Of a stretch of 44,013 nt of DNA, positions 16,481 through 23,922 are shown piece by piece (position 1 is the stretch's first letter; each line of letters starts with the position of its first letter). Position numbers and translations under genes: made by a program. Source of the stretch: Victivallales bacterium (GTDB lineage: Bacteria; Verrucomicrobiota; Lentisphaeria; Oligosphaerales; Oligosphaeraceae); contig JAFZIJ010000197.1 of the NCBI GenBank assembly GCA_017554445.1, positions 1 through 44,013 on the forward strand, given 5' to 3'. Under the pieces are notes generated by a model, which was not told the DNA's origin, did not search any database, and worked only from the letters and a program-made list of their open reading frames with translations.

Positions 16481-17704
16481 ATGGATTCGGTGCGTGTAGC
16501 AGTTGTCGGTGTGAGCGGTCGTGGCCGTGGGCTTTTGGGATTGCTGTTGGGGATGCCGGATGTGGAAGTCATCGGCGTTTCTGATTTGTATGAAGACCGT
16601 CTGGCCCGTGCGAAGCAGGATGTGATCGAGAAGCGCGGCAATACGCCGATGGCGAGCACGGATTTCCGCAGGCTTCTGGAAATGAAGGAGTTGGATGCCG
16701 TCATCACGCCGTCGTCGTGGACCTCCCATGCGGATGTTTGCATCGCGTCCATGGACGCAGGCAAATACGCCGCGACGGAAGTCGGCGGCGCGACGTCCGT
16801 CGAGCAGTGCTGGGAGCTTGTCCGCACAAGCGAACGGACGAAAAAGCCGTGCATGCTTCTGGAAAACTGCTGCTACGGCCGCGAGGAGCTGACGATTTTC
16901 AATATGGTGAAGCAGGGCCTCTTCGGCGAACTCGTCCATGCGGAAGGCGGCTATCAGCATGACCTTCGCGACGAAATCTGCAATGGCCGCGAAAACCGCC
17001 ACTACCGTCTCGCGAACTATTCGAACCGCAACGGCGAAGTCTATCCGACGCATGAGCTCGGCCCGATTGCGAAATGCCTTAACATCAACCGCGGCAACAG
17101 GATGCTGACGTTGACGGCCACGGCCTCCAAAGCCCGCGGCCTTCATGAATGGGTCAAGACGCATCGCGGCGAAGAATACGATTTGTTCAACCGCCAGTTC
17201 ACGATGGGCGATGTTGTGACGACCGTCATCAAATGCGCCCATGGCGAAACCATTACGTTGACGCATGATACGTCGTTACCGCGCCCCTACAGCCGTGGTA
17301 ACCGCATCGAAGGGACGAAGGGCATCTGGATGGAGGACAAATACGCCGTCTATCTGGAAGGCGTCAGCCCGAAGGCGGACGTGTGGGACAGCCTCAACAA
17401 CTACTATGAAAAATACGAGCATCCGCTTTGGAAGTGGTATCGGACGGAAGGCGTGAAGGGCGGCCATGGCGGCATGGACTATCTTGTCCTGCGCGCCTAT
17501 GTGGAAGCCGTCAAAGCCGGAACTCAAACGCCGATCGATGTTTATGACACGGCGGCGTGGATGGCGGTGACCTGCCTGAGCGAAGATTCCGTCGCGATGG
17601 GCAGCATGCCTGTGGCGATTCCGGACTTCACGAACGGCAAGTGGTTCCAGCGGGAACCCGCCGTTCTCGGCAAATATTGCTTAACAGAAGTTTGTGATTG
17701 CTAA
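16481..17704 (+). CDS. GH109-like NAD-dependent glycosidase of the Gfo/Idh/MocA fold
   Basis: The product has 407 residues with an N-terminal Rossmann motif (VAVVGVSGRGRG). It carries features typical of GH109 alpha-N-acetylgalactosaminidases rather than general Gfo/Idh/MocA oxidoreductases: LLENCCYG, LFGELVHAEGGYQHDLR, the YPTHELGPIAKCLNINRGNR segment, THDTSLPRPYSR and GGHGGMDYL. GH109 enzymes hydrolyse the sugar through transient NAD-mediated oxidation. Known members often have a Tat or lipoprotein signal; this one starts MDSVRV and appears cytoplasmic, so it would act on imported substrates. GGAGG lies nine bases upstream of the start. The pgk gene follows after a hairpin element and its own promoter. 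Confidence 0.8.
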   Translation: MDSVRVAVVGVSGRGRGLLGLLLGMPDVEVIGVSDLYEDRLARAKQDVIEKRGNTPMASTDFRRLLEMKELDAVITPSSWTSHADVCIASMDAGKYAATEVGGATSVEQCWELVRTSERTKKPCMLLENCCYGREELTIFNMVKQGLFGELVHAEGGYQHDLRDEICNGRENRHYRLANYSNRNGEVYPTHELGPIAKCLNINRGNRMLTLTATASKARGLHEWVKTHRGEEYDLFNRQFTMGDVVTTVIKCAHGETITLTHDTSLPRPYSRGNRIEGTKGIWMEDKYAVYLEGVSPKADVWDSLNNYYEKYEHPLWKWYRTEGVKGGHGGMDYLVLRAYVEAVKAGTQTPIDVYDTAAWMAVTCLSEDSVAMGSMPVAIPDFTNGKWFQREPAVLGKYCLTEVCDC

Positions 17705-17713
17705 AAATGGGCC

Positions 17714-17740
17714 GGGAGGGTCACGCTCCCGCGTGACCGT
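17714..17740. repeat. Hairpin-forming intergenic repeat, copy 1
   Basis: GGTCACGC (17719-17726) and GCGTGACC (17731-17738) pair perfectly around a 4-nt loop, preceded by GGGAG. The same layout recurs at 19180, 19215 and 38541. There is no T run, so it is a weak terminator candidate by itself. Confidence 0.7.
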
Positions 17741-17757
17741 TAATTCCATGACAAAAA

Positions 17758-17786
17758 TGGACAAAAGCGGCTTATAGCATTATATT
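17758..17786 (+). promoter_or_regulatory. Promoter for pgk
   Basis: TGGACA (17758-17763) is followed after 17 bp by TATATT (17781-17786), giving a leader of about 65 nt before the pgk start. Confidence 0.55.
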
Positions 17787-17858
17787 AATAAAAGAAAAAT
17801 CTTTGATATTGGCGTCGGAAAAAGACACGTAACCCCCAAGTAATTCGGAGAAACCAAG

Positions 17859-19118
17859 ATGAACAAAAAGACAGTGAAAGACATTTGCGTGAAAGGCAAG
17901 AAAGTTGTGATGCGCGTTGACTTCAACGTTCCGCTGAACGACCAGCAGGTCATCACGGACGACACGCGCGTCCAGGCCGCTCTGCCGACGATCAAATACA
18001 TTCTGGAACAGGGCGCCGCTCTGATTCTGATGAGCCATCTTGGCCGTCCCAGCGGCAAGGGCTATGAAAAGGAATTCAGCCTGAAGCCCGTCGCCGACTA
18101 TCTGGCGAAGCAGCTTGGCAAAGAAGTCAAATTCGCGGCTGACTGCATGGCTGCTGACGCGGAAGCGGCGGCCCTGAAGCCCGGCGAAGTCCTGATGCTG
18201 GAAAACACCCGTTTCTACAAGGCGGAAGAAGGCAAGGCGAAGCAGGCCGATGGCATGAGCGATGAAGAATACGCCGCCAAGAAGGCTGAAATGAAGCAGA
18301 AGAAGGCCGCCATGGCCGAGAAGCTCGCCAGCTACGGCGATGTCTATGTCAATGACGCGTTCGGCACGGCCCACCGCGACCACGCCTCCACCGCTTCCAT
18401 CTGCAAGTATATGAAGGCCAAAGGCGGCCCGTGCGTCGCTGGCTTCCTGATGCAGAAGGAATTGGATTATCTGGGCAAGGCGGTTGAAGAGCCGCAGCGT
18501 CCGTTCGTCGCCATCATCGGCGGCGCGAAGGTTTCCGGCAAGCTGGAAGTCCTGCAGAACCTCATGAAGAAGGTCAACACGATCCTTATCGGCGGCGGCA
18601 TGGCCTATACGTTCCTGAAAGCTCAGGGCCACAACATCGGCAAGTCCCTCTGCGAAGACGAACTGCTCGACACCGCGAAAGCCACGTTGGAAGCCGCGAA
18701 GGCAGCTGGCGTGAAGTTCCTCCTCCCGCTCGACAACGTCGCCGCTGACAAGTTCGCGGATGACGCCAACACGCAGGTTGTCGGCGACGATATCCCCGCC
18801 GACTGGATGGCTCTCGATATCGGCCCGAAGACGGTCGCCGCCTACGCCGCTGAAATCGCGCAGGCCAAGACGGTTGTCTGGAACGGCCCGATGGGCTGCT
18901 TCGAAATGCCCAAATTCGCGGCTGGCACGATGGGCGTCTGCAAGGCTGTCGCGGACAGCGACGCTGTCAGCATCATCGGCGGTGGTGACTCCGTCAGCGC
19001 CGTGAACAAGAGCGGTCTCGCCAGCAAGATGTCCCACATCTCCACCGGCGGTGGCGCGAGCCTCGAATTCCTCGAAGGCAAAGTCCTGCCCGGCTGCGAC
19101 GCCCTCGATGACAAATAA
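17859..19118 (+). CDS. pgk: Phosphoglycerate kinase
   Basis: This glycolytic enzyme transfers phosphate from 1,3-bisphosphoglycerate to ADP. The 419-residue sequence has the family signature [49 protein letters not shown] and the nucleotide-binding [18 protein letters not shown] precedes the start. It is about 20-25 residues longer than most bacterial enzymes because of a Lys/Ala/Glu/Met-rich insertion (about residues 126-150) between RFYKAEEG and [14 protein letters not shown]. tpiA follows after a strong hairpin, so the two may be transcribed separately or as a processed message. Confidence 0.97.
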   Translation: MNKKTVKDICVKGKKVVMRVDFNVPLNDQQVITDDTRVQAALPTIKYILEQGAALILMSHLGRPSGKGYEKEFSLKPVADYLAKQLGKEVKFAADCMAADAEAAALKPGEVLMLENTRFYKAEEGKAKQADGMSDEEYAAKKAEMKQKKAAMAEKLASYGDVYVNDAFGTAHRDHASTASICKYMKAKGGPCVAGFLMQKELDYLGKAVEEPQRPFVAIIGGAKVSGKLEVLQNLMKKVNTILIGGGMAYTFLKAQGHNIGKSLCEDELLDTAKATLEAAKAAGVKFLLPLDNVAADKFADDANTQVVGDDIPADWMALDIGPKTVAAYAAEIAQAKTVVWNGPMGCFEMPKFAAGTMGVCKAVADSDAVSIIGGGDSVSAVNKSGLASKMSHISTGGGASLEFLEGKVLPGCDALDDK

Positions 19119-19136
19119 GCCTGCGGCTTAATTGTC

Positions 19137-19164
19137 GCTTATGGCTTATGGCTTATGGCTTATG
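19137..19164. repeat. Heptamer array GCTTATG x4
   Basis: Four perfect tandem units lie 18 bp after the pgk stop codon, identical in sequence to the unit at 10504 and 28668. Confidence 0.9.
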
Positions 19165-19179
19165 GGCTGAGGCGAATAT

Positions 19180-19247
19180 GGGAGGGGCCCGCTCCTGCGG
19201 GACCGTGAATAAAAATGATCCCGCAGGAGCGGGACCCTCCCGATTTT
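19180..19247 (+). terminator. Long hairpin (two inverted copies of the intergenic repeat) after pgk
   Basis: The left arm (19180-19202) and right arm (19219-19241) are near-perfect inverted copies of the GGGAGGG...GCGGGA element, giving a stem of about 23 bp with a loop of about 16 nt, followed by GATTTT. It should work as a terminator or as a processing/stability hairpin between pgk and tpiA. The right arm is also an inverted copy of the repeats at 17714 and 38541. Confidence 0.75.
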
Positions 19248-19278
19248 AAACATTATAAATTATTAAGGAATACGAACC

Positions 19279-20055
19279 ATGGCTAGAAAATACCTGATCG
19301 CCGGCAACTGGAAGATGAACAACACGGCCGCTGAAGGCGTTGCGTTGATCAAAGACATGAAGGCCCAGTGCGAAGGCAAGTGCTGCTGCTGCGAAAACGC
19401 TCCTGAAGTCGTTGTCTGCCCGCCGTTCACGACGTTGAGCGCCGTGATCGCCGAAGCGAATGGCACGCCGTTGAAAGTCGGTGCCCAGAACATCCACTGG
19501 GAAGAGAAAGGCGCCTACACGGGCGAAATCAGCGGCGCCATGCTGAACGAAGTCGGCGTGACGCATGTCATCATCGGCCACAGCGAACGCCGCCAGTATT
19601 TCGGCGAGACGGATGAAACCGTCAACAAGCGCGTCAAAGCCGCTCTGAAGCATGGTCTTGTCTGCATCGTCTGCATTGGCGAGACGCTTGCCGAACGTGA
19701 ATCCGACCAGACGAAGGCCGTGATCGAACGTCAGGTCCGTGGCGCTTTGGCCGATTTGACGGCTGAAGACATGAAGAATATCGTTCTGGCCTATGAGCCC
19801 GTCTGGGCCATCGGCACTGGCAAAGTCGCGACCGATGAGCAGGCTCAGGAAGTCCACGCGTTCGTTCGTGGCTTGCTGAAGTCCATGTTCTCCTGCCCGT
19901 GCGTTGCGGAAAACACCCGCATCCTGTACGGCGGCAGCATGAAGCCCGGCAACGCGGCCGGTCTGCTTGCCCAGCCCGACATCGACGGCGGTCTGATCGG
20001 CGGCGCGGCCCTGAAGGCGGCCGATTTCCTCGCCATCGTCAAGAGCGTTAAGTAA
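19279..20055 (+). CDS. tpiA: Triosephosphate isomerase
   Basis: The enzyme interconverts dihydroxyacetone phosphate and glyceraldehyde 3-phosphate. The 258 residues include AGNWKMNN (catalytic Lys), GHSERR (catalytic His), AYEPVWAIGTGK (catalytic Glu) and the phosphate-binding YGGSMKPGNA. AAGGA lies upstream of the start. An unusual cluster of cysteines, CEGKCCCCE (about 31-39), sits in the surface loop before VVVCPPF. The gene follows pgk, a common glycolytic pairing, and is followed by a hairpin-rich spacer and an exported hydrolase. Confidence 0.97.
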   Translation: MARKYLIAGNWKMNNTAAEGVALIKDMKAQCEGKCCCCENAPEVVVCPPFTTLSAVIAEANGTPLKVGAQNIHWEEKGAYTGEISGAMLNEVGVTHVIIGHSERRQYFGETDETVNKRVKAALKHGLVCIVCIGETLAERESDQTKAVIERQVRGALADLTAEDMKNIVLAYEPVWAIGTGKVATDEQAQEVHAFVRGLLKSMFSCPCVAENTRILYGGSMKPGNAAGLLAQPDIDGGLIGGAALKAADFLAIVKSVK

Positions 20056-20065
20056 TTGACATATA

Positions 20066-20146
20066 GCCTCGAAGAGGGGTCATGTAAGAAATTATTGTAT
20101 TGTAGCCTCGAAGAAGCTGAAAATAGGCCTCTTCGAGGCCGCTTTT
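20066..20146 (+). terminator. Three-part hairpin region after tpiA
   Basis: GGCCTC TTC GAGGCC (20126-20140) followed by GCTTTT is a compact terminator-like hairpin. Two upstream segments, GCCTCGAAGAGG (20066-20077) and GCCTCGAAGA (20105-20114), can each pair with CCTCTTCGAGGC (20128-20139), so mutually exclusive structures are possible just before the next gene's ribosome site. Confidence 0.55.
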
Positions 20147-20162
20147 CATAAGGAGCATCACA

Positions 20163-22304
20163 ATGTCAATGAACACGTCATGGTTGTCGATGTGCATGTG
20201 CATGTGCGCATGCGCGATGGGAGTGAACGCCGCGGAATATCCGTCATGGCTGGCGGATTTTGTCGAGCCGAAGGATAGTCGTTATGCCATGCAGCCGATC
20301 ATCCACGATTGGCCGAAAGACATCGACGGCATGGTCGAGGCGTTGAAGGCCTACGGTTGCCGTGGTGCTGTTCTGAACTGCCCGTTCGCCAATGGTTTCA
20401 CAACGAATCCGGAGAATATCGCGACGCTGTCGAAAATCATGGACGCGATGGATGCGGCTGGCTTGAAATACTGGATTTATGACGAACCAGGCTATCCGAG
20501 CGGCATGGCGGGCGGTTTGACGTTGAAGGATCATCCCGAATACGAAGCGAAAGGCTTCTACATGCGGCGGCATCCGACGTATGACGAGCCGAAGACCGTT
20601 CATTTCCGTCTGGACGACCAATCGGACAAAATCGTCTGGGCCGCGAAATATCCGTTTACGACGCCTGAAATCCATGAGACGTTCATCAACTACGAAGCGA
20701 TGACGCCCGTTCCGTTCACGAAAGACGCTTGCGATTGCGAGTTGAAGCCACATGAAATTCTGTTCGTCTTTTGCTCCAAACGCGCATACGAAGGCTCCCA
20801 TTGTACGCATAACGTCTGTTCTTTCCGGCATTATCTTAACGTCATGGATCCCAAGGCCGTACGTCATTTCATCGACATCGCCTACGAACCGATCAAGGCG
20901 GGTATTCCCAACGCCTTCAAACGTGCGGAAGCCGTCTTCACGGACGAGCCGAGCCTGATGACCGCCTACGCGCGTTCCTATGAAATGTGGCCGTATGCGT
21001 TGGCGCCATGGGTGGACGGTCTGTTTGAAAAGTACGAAGAAATGTACGGCGAATCGCTGACGAAATATCTGCCGTTGCTGTTCGAAGGCCATCGTGATTC
21101 CTATCCCGTTCGGGCGAAATTCTATCGCCTTGTCGGCAAACTGATTTCGGAAGCGTGGAGCGGCCAGATCGCGGCATGGTGCAAAGAAAACGGCGGCATT
21201 TTTTCCGGCCATTATCTGCTGGAGGAAAACATCGGTTCGCACGTCCGTTGCTATGGCGATTACGTCTCCGTGCTGCGCCAAACAGGCTATCCGGGCATCG
21301 ACGCGTTGATCTGCTATCCGGAGGATTTCGACTACAACACCGTGAAATATCCGCAGATGGCGGCTCGCAAGATGGGTTCGAACGGCCTGATGGTTGAAAT
21401 CTGCCCGTTCGCCAATCGCGACCGTTTCAAACAGGCTCCGCTGGACAACATGACGTCGGTCATGGGTATCCTCTTCTTAGGCGGCGTGCGCGTCACGAAT
21501 TCGTATTTCCAACCGAATTTCAGTGAATGGCAGAACGGCCGCATCAATCGCGGCGGCTATACGGGGCAGGAGGACACGAAGTGGTTCAACCGCTACATCG
21601 GCCGCATGGGCATGATGTTGGACGGCCTCCAAAATAATTGCCATACCTTTATATATTATGCGATTGAGGAAGTGCAGGCCAAGGCCCGCCCCGAATACAC
21701 ATCGACAGGCATTGCGGATTGCAATCTGGACGGCGACACACGGCATCTTTCCAGAGCCGTCTATGAGGCTGGATATGATTTCCATTTCGCTGATGCGGAA
21801 GACATTACGGCGGCGGCTGAAGCCGCGTCGCCGATGATTTCCGGCCTTGCCGTACGGACGGTGATCGTTCCGGCGGCGGATCTTGTTGACACGCAGGCGA
21901 TGAAGGCTCTGGCCACGTTGAAGGAAAAAGGCGTGGAAGTGCTGTTCATGAACCGTCTGCCACGCTTCAACACGACGGCGGGCGTCAATCAGGCGGAATT
22001 GAACGCGCCGTTCAAACCTGTTGCGTTGCAGGATATTCTGAAGACGTTGGCGTCGCATACAGATGAATTCGCCATCGCCTGCACGACGGCGACCATCCTG
22101 CGCGGCGGCTATGTGACGAAGGACGGCAAAGAGCTGCAACTGCTGGTCAACAAATCGCGTTCGGACGGCGTCGTGACGTGCCGTCATCCGTCGAAGACGT
22201 GGGCGTGGCTGTGCAGTCCCGCCGACGGCTCCGTGACGCGTGTCGAACTGGCTAAACCTGTGACGGTTCCTGCCATGCGCTCCGTCTTCCTGCTGTTTGA
22301 ATAA
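20163..22304 (+). CDS. Exported TIM-barrel glycoside hydrolase-like protein
   Basis: The product has 713 residues, with AAGGAG seven bases before the start. The signal peptide is odd: a Met-Cys alternation (MCMCMCACAM) forms the hydrophobic core, ending near GVNA-AEYP. The mature protein begins with a (beta/alpha)8-type region that has YDEPGYPSGMAGG, a segment also typical of GH106-like and related uncharacterised hydrolases, and VFTDEPSLM (E262 as a candidate catalytic acid). The C-terminal region (about 550-640) resembles the GATase-like domain of GH42-type enzymes and ends with a small beta domain. Enzyme class is inferred and substrate unknown. It is followed 62 bp later by an ECF sigma factor gene. 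Confidence 0.65.
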   Translation: MSMNTSWLSMCMCMCACAMGVNAAEYPSWLADFVEPKDSRYAMQPIIHDWPKDIDGMVEALKAYGCRGAVLNCPFANGFTTNPENIATLSKIMDAMDAAGLKYWIYDEPGYPSGMAGGLTLKDHPEYEAKGFYMRRHPTYDEPKTVHFRLDDQSDKIVWAAKYPFTTPEIHETFINYEAMTPVPFTKDACDCELKPHEILFVFCSKRAYEGSHCTHNVCSFRHYLNVMDPKAVRHFIDIAYEPIKAGIPNAFKRAEAVFTDEPSLMTAYARSYEMWPYALAPWVDGLFEKYEEMYGESLTKYLPLLFEGHRDSYPVRAKFYRLVGKLISEAWSGQIAAWCKENGGIFSGHYLLEENIGSHVRCYGDYVSVLRQTGYPGIDALICYPEDFDYNTVKYPQMAARKMGSNGLMVEICPFANRDRFKQAPLDNMTSVMGILFLGGVRVTNSYFQPNFSEWQNGRINRGGYTGQEDTKWFNRYIGRMGMMLDGLQNNCHTFIYYAIEEVQAKARPEYTSTGIADCNLDGDTRHLSRAVYEAGYDFHFADAEDITAAAEAASPMISGLAVRTVIVPAADLVDTQAMKALATLKEKGVEVLFMNRLPRFNTTAGVNQAELNAPFKPVALQDILKTLASHTDEFAIACTTATILRGGYVTKDGKELQLLVNKSRSDGVVTCRHPSKTWAWLCSPADGSVTRVELAKPVTVPAMRSVFLLFE
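20190..20207. repeat. ATGTGC x3 hexamer repeat in the signal-peptide codons
   Basis: Three perfect ATGTGC units encode Met-Cys three times within the signal peptide of the hydrolase starting at 20163; GCGCATGCGC-type sequence follows. Confidence 0.8.
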
Positions 22305-22366
22305 ACTGTTTTTCATGCTAAAAACATGATTTTTTACGCGAAAACTGGAACCATTGCCATGTTTTC

Positions 22367-22957
22367 ATGTCTCATAACTCCATGAACGAAGATCAAGAAC
22401 TAATCGAGCGTTTCAAGAACGGCGACGAATTCGCGTTCGACCAGCTCGTCCGGAAATACACGAGCCGCGCATACGGCATCGCATATGGTATTCTGGGCAG
22501 CCGTGAGGATGCGCAAGAGGTTGCGCAGGATGCGTTTATCCGTATCCATCGCGCGTTGCCGAAGTTCCGCGGAGATTCGGAGTTCACGACTTGGATGTAC
22601 CGCATCGTGACAAATCTGGCGAAAAATAAATATCGTTGGAACAAATGTCGCGGCAGCAAGGTCACATCTAGCTTGAACGCCCCTATTGAAGGGACGGAAG
22701 GCGACGACGCGTTGTTCTTCGAGGCGCCCGATGAACGGATGTCTCCAGATAAATCGTTGCAGTTCAATGAACTGGAACGCCGAACCCAAGAGGAGATGGC
22801 GAAACTGCCGGAAGCCTATCGGGAGGCGTTGATCTTGCGGAATGTGAAAGAAATGAGTTATGAGGAGATCGCCGCACTGCTTGGTTGCAAGCTTGGGACG
22901 ATCAAATCCAGAATCAACCGTGCACGGGAAGAGTTACGGAGCAAACTGGGGTTATGA
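22367..22957 (+). CDS. ECF-type RNA polymerase sigma factor
   Basis: The 196-residue protein has sigma region 2 (FDQLVRKYTSRAYGIAYGILGSREDAQEVAQDAFIRI through FTTWMYRIVTNLAKNKYR) and region 4 (LPEAYREALILRNVKEMSYEEIAALLGC, GTIKSRINRAREELRSKL), with no region 1 or 3, as in SigW/RpoE-like ECF factors. It would direct RNA polymerase to a stress or envelope regulon. The start at 22367 has no strong ribosome site; an ATG at 22382 (MNEDQEL) is an alternative. The last four bases overlap the start codon of the anti-sigma gene (ATGA). Confidence 0.95.
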   Translation: MSHNSMNEDQELIERFKNGDEFAFDQLVRKYTSRAYGIAYGILGSREDAQEVAQDAFIRIHRALPKFRGDSEFTTWMYRIVTNLAKNKYRWNKCRGSKVTSSLNAPIEGTEGDDALFFEAPDERMSPDKSLQFNELERRTQEEMAKLPEAYREALILRNVKEMSYEEIAALLGCKLGTIKSRINRAREELRSKLGL

Positions 22958-23895
22958 GCATGACAGAACAGAAAACAGAATGTCCGTCGCGTGAATTGTT
23001 GAGCGAATTTGTGGATTTGGAAAGCGCTGGCGTGGAATTGGATGGCCATTGGCACGCCGTGTCCGTCCATGTGTCGCGATGCGCGGCATGCGGAAAGATC
23101 GTGGCCGGTTACCGTGAGGTGAACCGCCTGGTCGTCCGTTTGTCCGAACCGCCGTCTGTTTTGAGCGAACGGATCATTTCCGCATGCCATACGCCTGGCC
23201 GCCGCGAATCGATTCGACCGTTCCCGTGGTGGCGCCGGACGGAGATCTGGCCGCGTGTCGCGACAGCGGCCGCGGCTTCGGCCGCCATCCTGCTGGCTGG
23301 CGGCATTCTGATGACGCGTCTGTCGGAAAGCTCTGGTGGTGAAGGAACGATCGCCGCTGCGCCGTCAGCTGTTGTGCAATCCGAAGTGACTGTGGCGGAA
23401 GATAATATCGCTCCGGAAGCAACGTCCATGATGATAACGTTGAACGAATCGGAGCCTTCCATTCATGAGGAACCGTTGGCGGTTCGTCATGGCGAAGAAC
23501 TGAAGCTGAACGGCGGTGTTTCGACGCAGGATCTGCGTGCCGTCAGCCGCAACGGCGGTGGCTACGCCAAAGGCGGCCGCGCCGTCAGAACGTATCAGTT
23601 GCAGGACAATATTCGTCATGTCTGGAATATCGACAATTTCGATTTGAGTTTGGCTGAACTGCATCGGCTGGATGCGTCCGGAAAATACCAGATGGAATTG
23701 GACGAAAGCGATCCGAACAGTGTTCGTGCGTTGTTCCTCGGTATCTCCGACAGAGAGTTGCAGGAATTGGTGGATCGCTTCAGCGGCATGAAATGGGCGC
23801 TCGTCTCGCCGTTTTTACCGCAGCCCAATGAATCGAAACAAGTTGAATTTACAGGAAAGAAGGTAAATTATCTGTTGGTCGGCGTTCGGAAATAA
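22954..23895 (+). CDS. Zinc-type (ZAS) membrane anti-sigma factor
   Basis: The product has 313 residues from ATG 22954, whose ATGA overlaps the sigma factor's stop codon, implying translational coupling. A zinc anti-sigma signature H39-x3-C43-x2-C46 (HVSRCAACG) lies in the cytoplasmic N-terminal domain. A membrane helix spans about 101-120 (VATAAAASAAILLAGGILM). The outer domain of about 190 residues ends with a segment (FSGMKWALVSPF, KKVNYLLVGVRK) of unknown fold. It should hold the ECF sigma factor inactive until a redox or envelope signal acts on the zinc site or the outer domain. A site-protease target cannot be read from the sequence. Confidence 0.88.
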   Translation: MSMTEQKTECPSRELLSEFVDLESAGVELDGHWHAVSVHVSRCAACGKIVAGYREVNRLVVRLSEPPSVLSERIISACHTPGRRESIRPFPWWRRTEIWPRVATAAAASAAILLAGGILMTRLSESSGGEGTIAAAPSAVVQSEVTVAEDNIAPEATSMMITLNESEPSIHEEPLAVRHGEELKLNGGVSTQDLRAVSRNGGGYAKGGRAVRTYQLQDNIRHVWNIDNFDLSLAELHRLDASGKYQMELDESDPNSVRALFLGISDRELQELVDRFSGMKWALVSPFLPQPNESKQVEFTGKKVNYLLVGVRK

Positions 23896-23922
23896 GTTTT
23901 TTCACTGACAGGCAGATGAACG

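Noticed and set aside
16016..17266. 416-residue minus-strand frame opposite the GH109-like gene
   Set aside because: Covers the divergent intergenic region and the start of another gene in a different frame; no motif.
17772..19037. 421-residue minus-strand frame opposite pgk
   Set aside because: Antisense shadow of a universally conserved gene.
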